Assembly (NCBI GenBank): GCA_947179485.1
Contig: OX359249.1
Location: 34,272,250-34,336,249, forward strand
Length of the DNA stretch: 64,000 nucleotides
DNA from: Allacma fusca
Taxonomy: Eukaryota > Arthropoda > Collembola > Symphypleona > Sminthuridae
Direction of reading: 5' to 3'
In this document: piece by piece, positions 23,805-36,000 of the stretch
Layout: each line of letters opens with the position of its first letter
Numbering within the stretch: the first letter of the stretch is position 1
Position numbers and translations under genes: made by a program
The notes under the pieces: generated by a model
What the model saw: the letters and a program-made list of their open reading frames with translations, nothing else
Told to the model about the DNA's origin: nothing
Databases searched by the model: none

Positions 23805-25164
23805 ATGGAAACATCTTTGTTGAACAAGGTAATAAACCTTGAATGAGGTTTGGTCCGTTTGGTTGGAAATCATTAATATTGTTTTGTGCGGGTCGCCAGA
23901 TTCTTTATAATTTATAATCTACCAATTTATGTTGTACTGTACGGTAACCATAACTCTTGATATATATAGGCCCATCAAGCTGGAAGAAAAGCAGTCAAAT
24001 TATCAAAGCAAGGATTGTATGCTGAATCAGCTCTTCATCATATTGAGGCTGCCAAATTATTTCAACAGCTTGAGACTGCAATTTCGGATGAGTCTCTTGC
24101 TACTCGCTCATTGAAAGAACAGAGACAATACCATCAGCGGCAAGCAGAAATTGCGAAAAAAATAAGGTTAGTTAAGTGAGTAACATATTGCGCAGAGAAT
24201 TTTCATTTGACCTAAAAAAAACTTTCCAGGTCATTAGTTTTAGGTGAACTGATTTGGAATGAAAAGTCATCCCGTATATATTCACTTTTGTTTGACCTTT
24301 TGTAGGAAAAGCTCATTCCTTCCCTTTAGTGTGTTGGTAAATGTTGACATACAAAAATTAGTATTTTCATTCATTTTTTTCCACAGGATTTGGCTTTAAT
24401 TTTGTGAAAAAGTGGTATATGTTTTATTGTCAGAAAAATGAATGCGGGTAGTTCCCTGGAGGATAACATGAATACTTAGTTTGTGTGATAAGATATTCTG
24501 CTTCTATCATTTTAGAAAAAGCCAAATTTTTAAGCATTAAGTGGCACATTCGAATAGAGTAATAAAATTTAGTGCTTCAAATTTACAATGTACCTGAATT
24601 TTAGAGAACTTGCTGATAAGGAAAAGGGTAAAATTGCCATGACGGAACGAAATGGAATCAATGCATCTCAAACACGACAAGAAGGCCAACCAAAACAACT
24701 AATGGATCATGCAATACGAAGGAATTTCGAGGAAATTGATTCATTGCTACAAATTCTGTCCGACACAAAGACATTGCCACAAGGAAATGAAGAAAACAAG
24801 GGAGCACGTTTTATGGGGTACAGTAAATTTCCAAAAAGTGATAAAGACGTGATTGAAGAACTACAAACTGTCAACTCAAATCTGAGGTCTCTCGTATCAG
24901 AGGTAAGCCTAGTTTGAGTGTTACAAGTATTTGTGTGGGAATCAGGAATACAATATTTTTTATGTATTTTCAATTTAGTTGTGGGAGAAGCTGCGTATCG
25001 TACAAGACGAAAAGCTGACGCTTGAAAAGCGGCTAGAGTTGTATGAACCAAAGCCAGCTCCAAAATCTACTGATTTTACTGCGTTGATCGATCAACTGCC
25101 GGCTACAACCCCATTGCCTGAACTAGCTCCTCTGGAGCAGCCACCTGCGTTTGAATTCAGTTAA
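23805..25164 (+). CDS. NRBF2: NRBF2 (Atg38) homologue, regulatory subunit of autophagy PI3-kinase complex I
   Basis: Four coding exons: 23805-23828, 23970-24166, 24605-24902 and 24979-25164, all with GT/AG borders and matching phase (0, 2, 0), giving 234 residues. The protein starts METSLLNKAHQAGRKA, the usual beginning of the N-terminal MIT-like helical domain (about residues 1-70). A middle helix has DSLLQIL. A coiled coil (DVIEELQTVNSNLRSLVSE, then LWEKL and onward) follows. It ends in a short acidic, proline-rich tail (LPELAPLEQPP). This order matches vertebrate NRBF2 (287 residues in human), slightly shortened. The family binds ATG14 and stimulates VPS34-BECN1 in autophagy. An untranslated exon probably begins at 23749 after ATTTTTAG. 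Confidence 0.85.
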
Positions 25165-25435
25165 TTGTTGTAGAATTAATGCAAATGTTTGTGTCAGTGT
25201 ACACAGTTGAACCCCCTGTATTACCTTCACGGTACTGGGAGTATTTGTTCTTTGTTGTTGTTGTTTCCTCAGTGATTTCTGAAGCGGTGCAATTCTAATC
25301 TGAGAAATCCACATATGCAATGTGTTACAAAAACTATTAATATTTTTATCAAAGTTCGTTTGTACGTTTACAAAATAGTTCGAGTTTTAAGAGTATTAAT
25401 TTAAGATTATGGATATGCAAAGCAAATTTTTTTAC

Positions 25436-25441
25436 AATAAA
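25436..25441 (+). terminator. polyadenylation signal of NRBF2
   Basis: AATAAA about 270 nt after the NRBF2 stop, followed by a T/G-rich stretch. Confidence 0.5.
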
Positions 25442-25449
25442 GGAGTACA

Positions 25450-27950
25450 GCACTGCAGACTGTAGAATTGCTGACTCTCATATGAAGTATATAATTGCCG
25501 ATGAGGGTAAAATAAGTTTTTGCTAGTATACATACTTACGGCCAAGTATGTTACTGTGTTGGTTTATATTATGCATGAATTATGACTTTTTGGTTATTTT
25601 ATTTACTGATATTACTCCTGTGATGTTCCTATTTTTGTTACACAACAGTATAATATTGAGTTTAATTGTACGTGCGAGCTCGCTCTTGTACGTCTAGTCT
25701 TTACTCGTGTGCCCATGTCCATGTCATAAGTCGCACAAATATGTAGTGTATATATTTCACTACTGCATTCACTATACATATTACATTGCATTATATTCCC
25801 ACACTTGTAGTAAGTGCTTTTAAGAGAAAATATTCTTTGTACACTAGAATTGCTACATGTAGTATTTGCTTCGAACTTTCATTTTTTATATATTAACTTG
25901 AATTAAATGAATGTCTTGAAAATATGTTTCTAGTAAGTATTTACTCAGCTACAAGCGAAGTTCTGTAATCATTCACTACACAGCAATTCATATTCAGTCT
26001 CACCACAAGACATCATCCTTTTATTGTTTTTATTAGAGTAGTAGTTATGTCCCAGATTTCAGGTACCAACCGAATATATAATTACCACTCAAACATCTAT
26101 CACCTAAATATCACTGCTCAGAGCCATTTGCGAGTAGTTCCTCGGAATGGCTGTTGCTTTAGATTATTTCCGGGGGAAAACACGGATTCATGTTTATGCT
26201 GTACGAAATAATAGTATGTTAAATATAATTTCAATATTTCAATTCAATTCAATCAAAAAGTTACTTTATACCTATCATAATTCGAGAATGGATAGGACAC
26301 TTGAATTCTATGCAATTACTGCAGTTAATAGACGCTTTTAACCAGAAACCGATTTCAGCTGGAACTTAAAATATTGCAATTCGATCTAATCTTATAGTTA
26401 TTTCGCATATCAGACGAGTTCACGCGCTATATCGTATATTTCTAAGCCAGCAATGATATTTATTAGGGCGGTTGATAGTTAGCATTAACATATGTACCAC
26501 TATCTTTTAACGGGGCGGTAAATGAAATGTGGCGCATTCAGTCATTTTTATCCCCCCCCCCCTCCACGAAACAATGATCATTGGAAATCACATAACCAGT
26601 AGTCCTCTCCCTGCAATTATTACGTAATCACTTAAGTTCAAAGAATTTCGTATGCAAGCTTCAGTTTAGGGTTTGAGGATGATTTGTCAATTCAGTTGAA
26701 TCCCGCTCCCCCTACCTGTTATAATTTCGTAGTCAACTCACCTCTTTCGTGATAACACCTTGAAAGTTATGTGGCAACGCTTTTGTTACCAGGTGGCAAA
26801 ATATACCTAGGTACTTAAGTAACTGCACAATATTGCCTGAAATTACAATGTGGCGTTACACAAGACTAGGGTGGATGGGCTTTGCAAATTTAATAAGAGA
26901 TATACCAAATTACTGCCATATTGTTAAAACTAGAGTTACATATTTAGCGAACGTCAGTTTCGGGCTGCAATTGTGTACAAATACATAAAAACGTTTTCCA
27001 AGTTTGTATTGATTTATTTTCAAATTATTATTCCATTACACCATGCACCTATTTACACATCATAAAAAGATCACACGTTTTGAATAATATGTAAAGAACA
27101 TTAGTAAGTAATAAAATAAGGCATGTATTGTAATAATTATTAAATAATGAAAAGAAATAAAAGCTACCATTCTCAACCGAGGAACACTGAAAATTAATTG
27201 TGTAAAAAACGGGAATTCCAAAATGACACACCTAATCATTACTGATGTCATGACGAAGAAGGGGGCATTCAATTGTTAATTACCCTTTAGGAATTCAAAG
27301 CTAAAACAGCAAAACGAACAGCTGGTGACTTATTTATAATACTTGCAAATAATATTCCACCACAAGCTAGAAACAACAAGTTTTAAGTTTCGTAAATGCC
27401 GTTAATCAGTTAAATTTATTTCTGCTAATTTTGACATAGCAGCAAGTAATGTCTGCTGCTACGCTGCGCTGGCTAGCCCAAGCTCCAGAAATGTCCTGCT
27501 GAAATGCCAGTAAACACACCCAACCAAATGGCTAGCCTAATATTCTTACGTCTACAGACTTCGTGAAGGAATGTGAACATACATACACAATATCAGATTC
27601 TTCACCAGTAATTACTAACTAAATTGAATGAGTATATATCATTGATTCAACCTTAAGGAAAGGTGGGGTACAGATTTTGTTGAGCTGGTTTTGACGGTAC
27701 GTATTGAATATGCCTAATCCAGAAACGCTGGATCATGATCTCATGGCGAAAGAGACCTTGCAATATTACCAGCACTTGCACAAGTATATACAAAATCGAA
27801 TGATGCTATGCAACCCTTTATGGTTGTTTTTCGGTTCGAAATAATTGTAAAAGAATCATTAATTTTGACGAAATCCTACTCTAAATATCGACGATTTGAA
27901 CTTGTTGGAAAAAGGTTTATCCGTTTCCCAACGATGCTTATGTACAGCAA
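25450..27950. other. intergenic DNA, no gene seen
   Basis: AT-rich spacer between NRBF2 and the TRIR-like gene, containing a run of 11 C at 26552-26562. Short frames here (such as 26147-26341 and 27049-27272) lack similarity or splice support. Confidence 0.45.
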
Positions 27951-27964
27951 ATTATTGACAAGAC

Positions 27965-27970
27965 TTTATT
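27965..27970 (-). terminator. polyadenylation signal of TRIR-like gene
   Basis: AATAAA on the minus strand, about 33 nt beyond the stop codon at 28003. Confidence 0.55.
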
Positions 27971-28002
27971 AGTGTGAATACAAAAACGCAGGTAACTAAA
28001 AG

Positions 28003-29501
28003 CTACTTCACTAAAGGACGATTTTTTCGTTCTTCTTCACAAGATTGTTCTTTATACTTTTTTACTTCTGCCATGTACTGTCCCCAAGCATCTGTTCTTC
28101 CCTGTATTACAGTAAAACATTAATTTTATCCGTTATCTTGTGCCTACCAGGGCTACAATAATGATACCGAAAGCAACACAACAGTTTAAATAAAATCTTT
28201 GCAGAATATATTAAGGAATTATATGGTACGTAGTACGGAATCAGGAAGTATGAATAATTAGGTTCTTATTTGGTGCACGATAATATCGACATTCAAACAT
28301 ACAATATTCAGTCAGTTTTATAAAAGAGAAATTGTTCCAGGTTTTAATCTTAAATTGTATGTATAACCTCTCTCATTTTAGACTACGTTCAATCTAAAAG
28401 AGAATAATTCAGCAGTAACGTCTTCAAAGTAACGGAAACTGGAATTTCAGAGGGATAGGCAACCAGGCGAATACACTACGGGTTGGGACAAGCCATGGTT
28501 AACGATAATACGGTGGTTAGATTCATGTCTTTGATCCATGAGTTACCATGGAGGACGGAGGGACTAAGTACGTGTTGAGGTTAGAATGGAGTAGACAAAC
28601 GTCTCAACAGTTATTTTTTAGATATTAATAATTATTGTTATTAGCTTACTTGTGTTGCATTCCCGGCTCGCGGTTTTTTCACAATTCCTGTGGGAAGAAC
28701 CTTTCCCCCTCGCCTTTTACCCACCTAGAAAGAGCTTTCAAGTTACAACCAAGCGGACAGAAGGGATTCTGGCTTATTGTGAAACACAATAACCAACAAT
28801 AGGAGTAAAAGCTACAGGCACTTAAGACTGGTAATGTCTCCACAACGAAAACCAGTCCGTGCCAATCTCAGAAAAAACAATGAAGACAATACCATTATGG
28901 GAACTGGTTTTTTGGTATCCTTTTCCTCGTCTTTTTCATCAATTGCAGGGTCGGTTGAACCTGATCGTTTGTTGTCAGTTACTGCTGTTACTCGTTCTGG
29001 AGACGGTGGTTTCGGGATGGGTAAATAAGTAGACGAACTTTGCTGGGGGACTGGAGCTGGAGGATGGCTATAAGCTATATTAGCTGGGGGAGTATCTAGT
29101 CTCCATGGACTTGCATGATACTGAGTCCAATTATTTACTTGATTTGGGTAGTTACTATTATTATTATTATTATTGTAGCCATTACAAGTTGTACTAGCCA
29201 ATGCTCCAGAAGATAGATTGTTCCAGTCGGGATTAACTATCCCTGGTGGCGGGAATCTGTCATACCCGAATCTAGGCGGCATGGGCGGCGGTCCGCTTCT
29301 GTTAAACATGGGAGGGATGTGAACATTTGTGGGCAGTTGGCCATACATAGGGGGATATGGATTGCCAGGAGGAAACGGATAACCCCGGGCACCTATTGAC
29401 GGATCCGGAATTCGTCTCTGGTTCAAATCTTCTGCTGGACGCGAAGGGTAATTTCTGTAAGGTTCGCCGTAATCATACGAATTCTGATTTCCACTGCTCA
29501 T
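28003..29501 (-). CDS. proline-rich protein with TRIR-like (C19orf43) C-terminus
   Basis: Exon 1 (28893-29501, ATG at 29501) and exon 2 (28003-28101) join in phase 0 across a 791-nt intron (GTATTG to TAATACAG), giving 235 residues. The N-terminal 170 residues are low-complexity: Pro/Tyr/Gly-rich (YPFPPGNPYPPMYG), then an Asn run from an ATT/AAT repeat. An acidic stretch DEKDEEKDTKK follows. The last exon reads GRTDAWGQYMAEVKKYK and ends NRPLVK, which closely matches the C-terminus of telomerase RNA-interacting RNase TRIR. The rest does not align with TRIR by eye, so this may be a diverged orthologue or another member of the small C-terminal domain family. A 40-nt GT-AG segment just upstream (29507-29546) could be a tiny 5'UTR intron. 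Confidence 0.6.
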
Positions 29502-29549
29502 TTTATCTACAAAACGTATATAGTGTTTTAAATGATGGGCACTCACGTA

Positions 29550-31740
29550 ATTTCAATCTACCAACTTTCTACAATACAATAATAATAATTATTAATTATC
29601 CTCTAAATCCTAGAATTCAACTGTTACCAATCCCCGTTACAAACCCAGCCTGAGAACACAAGCCCCAGTCGTGGCTAAGGACGTTACAAGTGCTTCCATT
29701 AAGTCTTCTACTCCTCTTGTACTAACTACATATCTACTTAGCCCAATACAATCATCCACCTTCAAAATTTCATCTACTATCTCAAATTTTAGCCTCAAAG
29801 TAATTTTTAACCGTCTAAATTAATTACAAAACAGGACCATCCGCCAAACCCCGAATCAATATCCCAATAACATCACTACCACTGCTCGGTTACTCTTTGA
29901 CCCTTAACCTTGACTCACGTTCGACTAGTTACACATTTCTCCTACAACATGACAATAATAACAATGCTACGTACGTCTTCAACTTCCCAGTTCAACTTTA
30001 CAGCACAAAAAAAAACAACAAGCAATAATTATTATTACAGTATGCGCTATATAGTCAGTCCTGCAGTAGTAATAAATATTGTGCACCCCCAATAAACTGA
30101 ATGCGAGCATTGCATTGCGTTTCCATTAATTTATATTGGATGTCCTATATACAACCAGAAGGAACGAAATCAACTCCATTCGCTCCTTATAATTTAATCA
30201 AATTGGACAATGATACACAAACTAGATATACAAAATAGCTCTAAACTGTATCTCAGCCGTTCCAAAGTAAATACAATACTTATTAATAATAACACTAACT
30301 CCACTCAACTGCTGAATCCTGTCAGCAACCTTTTATCACGGAAATAAACCTTAAAAATCTACTAATAATTACTTCTCTCGATAGTCAACGTCGAGCCAAT
30401 TTGTAGTTAATGCGTATTTTGTAAATATTTGATACACTGCAAATACCAGGATGAAATAATTCCTTCACGAAGCAGCTTCTCCAAATTTTCAAACGCCTTC
30501 AAAAAAAACTATGAAGGTAGAAATCCACTATGTATAGGGAGAGGACTTGTACACTCAGCCAGCGCCAGCAATGTCTTTTTTATTTATAAATCACTCGAGA
30601 CACAAACGAAAGGAACAACGTCATGCAGGACCATCGCAGTGATCGCAGGACTCGGGATAAGTCTCTACTCAACGTACATACTGACTACAGTATATAGTCA
30701 CCAGTCACACTCTATATGCACAACACATATACTACACCTACGTGACTATATGTGGCACCGTCTTCCTTTACTTTACACAGTACACACACTCCGCATGATT
30801 CATGCACACTCAAAATTCAAAACCCTCAACCTCCACCTTCCCATTATCTCCTGCAACGTTGTTCTAGTGTCCGTCAATCCCTAGTAGAGAGCACTCACCT
30901 TCACCACTCAAACCCTGCAGTAGGATCGGAGCACAGTGTCAGTCAGGTCGAACCTCCCAAGGGCAACAGTCGCACTCCCATTAGTCTCAATTCTAATAAT
31001 TGTAAAATAAATATTCTTCGCAAAATAAGTATTCGTAACATTAAATTAATTTTTTATGAAGTGAAGTTATTTATTTATCCTACTGCTTTGGCATCCCATC
31101 CTTTATGCCCTAGAGATGTAACGCAGAGACAGAGACTATATTTCATTGTAGCTCAAACGCTCAAAGCTCAACACATGCAAATGCAAGTGGTCTCTGACTC
31201 CACTGGTACTAAAAAATAATAATTTGTTACGAGATAGTTGGAGTGTTGTAAATTAAAGATTTTTAATGAATTTTGAAATTTAATCAGATCTTGATGTTAA
31301 AATTCTTTCCTTCGGAGGTACTAATAATTCAGGTAAATCAAAACTCCTGAGGTTGTAGGTTAAAAGAAAGGAGGATTGTTATTGAAAGGGCTCATCCCTT
31401 GGACCTCATCAGATTAAAAGAGGCTATGCTTATATAAACCATAGTATGTATATAAACACATGGAAATACATTTGTATACAACCGTGAGGGACAGCTTGCG
31501 CCACCTACCGTCTCATATTTTAATTGGATTGAATTGTCTTCTACAAATGTTCCCATATTCAGCCACTAGTGGTCACTGCAACTAGTACGCGTAATTGGAA
31601 ACATATAAATTAGTAAAATACTTTTTCTCAAAATATAAAAGGGTATACTTGTATTTTCCTATTACTGTTTTTATGGAAGTATAAACAAGTAAATGCTAAG
31701 TACGCTACAAGTAAATCCTCGCCTTCAATATTACACTTAG
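29550..31740. other. upstream region of TRIR-like gene, no clear gene
   Basis: Long frames at 30429-30884 and 30752-31219 (+) have no recognisable product and no supported start. I regard them as chance frames. A sequence like TATAAACACATG with AAATACAT appears at about 31450 and again at 31825, indicating diverged dispersed repeats. Confidence 0.4.
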
Positions 31741-32195
31741 GGCCGAGTGTCACTTCGCCCCTTAGAGAATTTCGGCGGATGTTTCAGGGGCGAAGCGAAG
31801 CTGAAAGTCCCTGCGAATGTCGGGTATAAACACATGCAAATACATTGTATAAACACCGGGATTACGCCATTTATAATTATTGCGCTTGTTACTTACATTA
31901 AATTGTCAGTATCGATCGGTAGATGTTGTGAGAATTTGGTTGTAATTTGAATATCAGTGGGGAAGTTTTTTCAAGATTTGTATACGCATAGATTATTATT
32001 ATTTACATTATCACATGGGGTATTTTAATTAATCTTTAGATCAATATAATGCCGGCGGTACAAACGAATGTGGAGATATTTGCGTTTATTTTAGGGTTAT
32101 ATTATAGTTACTAGCTTAAGCTGTTACATCACGTAGTCTCGCTTCGCCCCTTAGTGACTTAGCACTTAATAGTGCTGAGCTGATCACAGATGTTT
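31741..32195. repeat. dispersed repeat family A, larger copy
   Basis: The motif CTTCGCCCCTTAG occurs at both ends (31754 and 32142). The right end continues GTGACTTAGCAC, AGTGCTGAGCTGATCACAGATG and a T-rich run, matching the copy at 14262-14312. Possibly a short non-autonomous element. No target duplication was found. Confidence 0.45.
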
Positions 32196-33011
32196 TTATT
32201 TCTGATGAGGACCCTGCGTGTGCCTTGTGCTCTGTGTACACTACACAGTCACTGTCACTCGACTAGACTATAGACTACTGCCATTGCATGTATAGTCAAA
32301 GTCACAGCATTAACTATGTACATACAGGGATTTCCATTGCAGCATTATTATTAGGCGGGAAGGATACATTGCCGGGCCCGAATTTTTACAACACTCGTCA
32401 TGTGCTCACCCTATCGCACAAATGATGCTGGGAGTGGAACTAAAGCGCGATATTAAGAACTAGTTTGGTAAGGTGATTTAAAAAGTAAATTGATTTCGGT
32501 AATAGTTCACCAATTGTCTGTCTGTAAGTAAGTGTAAGTATTTTTAATTAATTACTTGGGCTAGTAAGAGTCACTCCGAAAAATATACCATATGAGGTTA
32601 ATTATTTTGAAATTGCTATAATGTTCTGCATTCATGTGAAATCTTAATTTTTTTTACCTGTTAATTGTATTGTACTTACAATCAGTATTCCTCATGCCTC
32701 TTGTCATAGTGGTGTCCTTTTTAAATATAATACTCGGCACTTCAACTACTTCAACAGCTTCCGAGACTCTTAATATGACAGTGACTGAAATGGAATTCTG
32801 CAAATTCAAAATTATTCAATGCAGTGTATTTGTATTTTTGATTTGATTCTGTGTAGTGATCAAATTATTTTTATTGACTGAATGTTTTATTGTATTTGAT
32901 ATGTATTTGTACCCGGATTGATGGAGGTGACATTTGTATGGGTGCTATAACGATTGTTTACATTTTGAATTTGTTTGCTGCAGGTGGGCTGGCAGGGATT
33001 GGAAACTCAAG

Positions 33012-33050
33012 ATGTTACTTGGCATTAAAGTTGTTTGTATGACAGCGTAA
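33012..33050 (+). promoter_or_regulatory. uORF in CABIN1 leader
   Basis: A 12-codon frame (MLLGIKVVCMTA, then stop) ends two nucleotides before the CABIN1 start codon. It lies in the leader exon that appears to begin at 32984 after the acceptor TTTGCTGCAG. It could reduce or condition initiation at the main ATG. Confidence 0.45.
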
Positions 33051-33052
33051 CG

Positions 33053-36000
33053 ATGCTGCGTTTTAAAGCTCTAAATGGAGAAGAGAGTAGCTGCAGTGAG
33101 GCTGAGGACGATCCCTTCAGGAATAAGCCTACCCGAGAGGCTTTGGTGAGTTTGATTTTGTGGTTTTAGGTTAAATTATTAATAGCAAAGACTATGCAAT
33201 TAGTACAGGGTTTTTGAATTTTAGTGTAGTATTAAAGAGGGCTTTTAATAATTTTATAGGAAGAAGGTGCGGCATCGCTGTATAATACGGGTTTGCAACT
33301 GTTGTGTGAGTCAAAAAATGAAGAAGCGGCAGCGGTCTTTGAAGAAATTCTGGAATCGGCTTACTTAAATGTATGATATACTACCATGAACGGGCCTTAT
33401 GGTAGTATAAGGAGTCGTGAATTTAGTATTTACCAGTAATTTATTGAAATTGAGCTGTTGAAGGTTACTTATAAAATTGTGGGTAATGTGAAGTTTCTTG
33501 AAATATAGGATGAGGATGACAAATCTCCAATGCAGTCGCAAATGAGGCGAGGATGTCTTAAGAATTTGAGCACCATTTACGCGAACGACTGTAGTCGCTA
33601 CGAGTCCGCTCAGCGCGTCTTGTTGGAAGCTGTTCGATTGGATCCTAATAATGTCACTTTGTGGTGCCGCCTGGGACGTGTCGATATAAATCTGTCTGAT
33701 TACTACGAAGCTTACTACGCTTTTCAGCAGGGACTTAAATGCAGTCCTCACCATTGGATCTGTGTAGAAAATCTTGTCACTTTAGCTTTTGTATTAGGCG
33801 ACTACATATCGTGCTTATATTACTGTGGCTTGGGGCTAGAGAAAGATGCGTACTTTATTCGCGGGGCCGTATTTAGGGATGAGATATTCGAGTCTTCACC
33901 ATTTGTTGCGGAAACATGCAAGCTTTCGTTAGAGAATTGGGATAGTCTGTATTTGGCAGTGCCCTACGACCCATGCTGGAAAACTAAGTATTTAAAAGAA
34001 GCTCAGACGTTGATAGAGAAACGACGTGGAATTGTAACCCTTGCAAGGCAGAAGAAAGAAGAAGAGCAAAGCGAAAGCTTTATATGTAAAGACAGAATGA
34101 AATCCTTCACTTTGGCTGAGCTTTGTCAATCAATTTTTGATTTTCACCACAAGGTTCTTCATTTTGGGGTAATGAATGATTGTGTGTATATTTTTCCGCT
34201 TGATACGATTATTCCTACCACAGTTGGTCCTAATTTATATGTTAAAAATATCTAGATTCAAGCATTTTATAAACCAGTTGACATGAGTGCTTGCGTTCGG
34301 GATACGGATTGTGGGATGGAGAATAATGACGAAAATTCTATGGATGCTGCTAAAAGGATCGATGGCGCTGATGATACCAGTAGGCAGTCTCTCAATCGTG
34401 GTCGTTCGGGGGTCGATGAAAAGGATACTGGTAGCGGAGAAGCAGGATTTGATAAAAATAACGTTGTTGCAACGAATGGTATAGTATCTTTAGTACATTG
34501 TAGGCCGATAAAACATGTTGTATACCAACAGAGAGTTCATTATTTAGATCATCCTTACCGTCTAGAGTCATATCTGTAATTGCCTTAACTACATTATTTA
34601 AATTGGTACAGGAATTGCGGAGTTGCAAAGATGCTTAACTGATGAAGACTGTTCTCAGTCACAGCAATCTCAAGATACTCAGGAACCCGAACCAAAGAAG
34701 AAATCGAGAAAGGATGTGAAATGGTGGCAGTACGAGGGGAAAAGACGATCGCAGCGAGTTAGGGGGCATCTTATGCCTATTTCCCAAACCACATCGAAAA
34801 ATGAGAGAGGATTTGGGGAAACTCTCAAGAACTTAATCCATTCATCTTTGCTGTAAGTCACTTTAAGAGTAAGACTACCATCACTACATGTTCTTTCGTA
34901 AGTTATATGAAACTATTGGTAGTATTGCATTTAAAGTTATGGAGAACCGGAAAGAAGTTCTCAAGAAACCCACAAGCCCACCACGGAGACCGAATTAGAA
35001 TGCTATTTTGGCAGTCAACCCGAAATCGATGATGTGAAGAGATTCATTTGCACGTACGGGAAGACCAGATTCATAACGGTTATAACGGAGTTGGCTCCGT
35101 TTCTCTGCAAGCTAACTAACCATTCCACGTGGCCTACCAAACTTGTTAATCAGTATTTGGAATCGTGCAAGCATTACAGGTGAGTTTTTATCTGTTTACC
35201 GAAGCTTTGATGAAGTATTTCTGACTTAAGTGCTGTGTACTACACAACTTCCACTTCCCTTGATTTTGTTAGACGCTATCGCCAGGAACTAAACGAATGG
35301 ATGGCAGAAAACGATAGTGCCTTAAATTTGTTAAGACAAGACGCTCTTATCATCTTATCCATTGTGGAGTTTCGTTTGGATGATGCATCTCCTGGTACTA
35401 TAGAGGCATTGAAGTTTGACAGCGCATTTGTGTCAGATCTTGCATATCTTGAAATCGTATTATCCAATGGCCTGAAGAATGACGATCATCTCAGTATTCG
35501 CTATTATTGGTTTCGCGTCAACTACGAGCTCCTCCTAGCACAAGTTGGTCTCGGTTTGTACAAACTTGTACTACACTATTTGACACTCTTAGAAAAACTT
35601 TTGGAATTCGACCCCAGCTTCAATTTAAAGCTTGCTACTAAATCTGATAACCTAATAAGTCAGGATCAAGTTAAGAAAAAAATCAGGTTTGTGAAGAAAA
35701 TGGAAAACATTAGCCGCATCAGTGAGCTATATCAAAACCAGCAGTATGACGCTCTCATAGAAATCCTTCAGTTGTGCCTAACATCAGAAGATTACAGCTC
35801 AACGGATCTAATGAATAGGTTTTATCTCGCAGAGTCCTACTTCGCTTTGGGGAAATATAGCGAGTGCATTGCACAGTGTGTAAAAGTAGTGGGCCCATGT
35901 TTAAAAAGCCGCAATGATGAAATCCTTAGTAATTGTTTAAATTTAATTGAAAAAATGTGCATAGGAGAAAAGAATACATTATCGCTTGTTTCTATGAAGG

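Noticed and set aside
28420-28600. Inverted CCATGGTTAAC / GTTACCATGG pair resembling a hairpin element
   Set aside because: Arms are short and imperfect, with no flanking duplication.
30429-31219. Two overlapping plus-strand frames of about 150 codons
   Set aside because: They overlap in different frames, the first starts without ATG, and composition looks non-coding.
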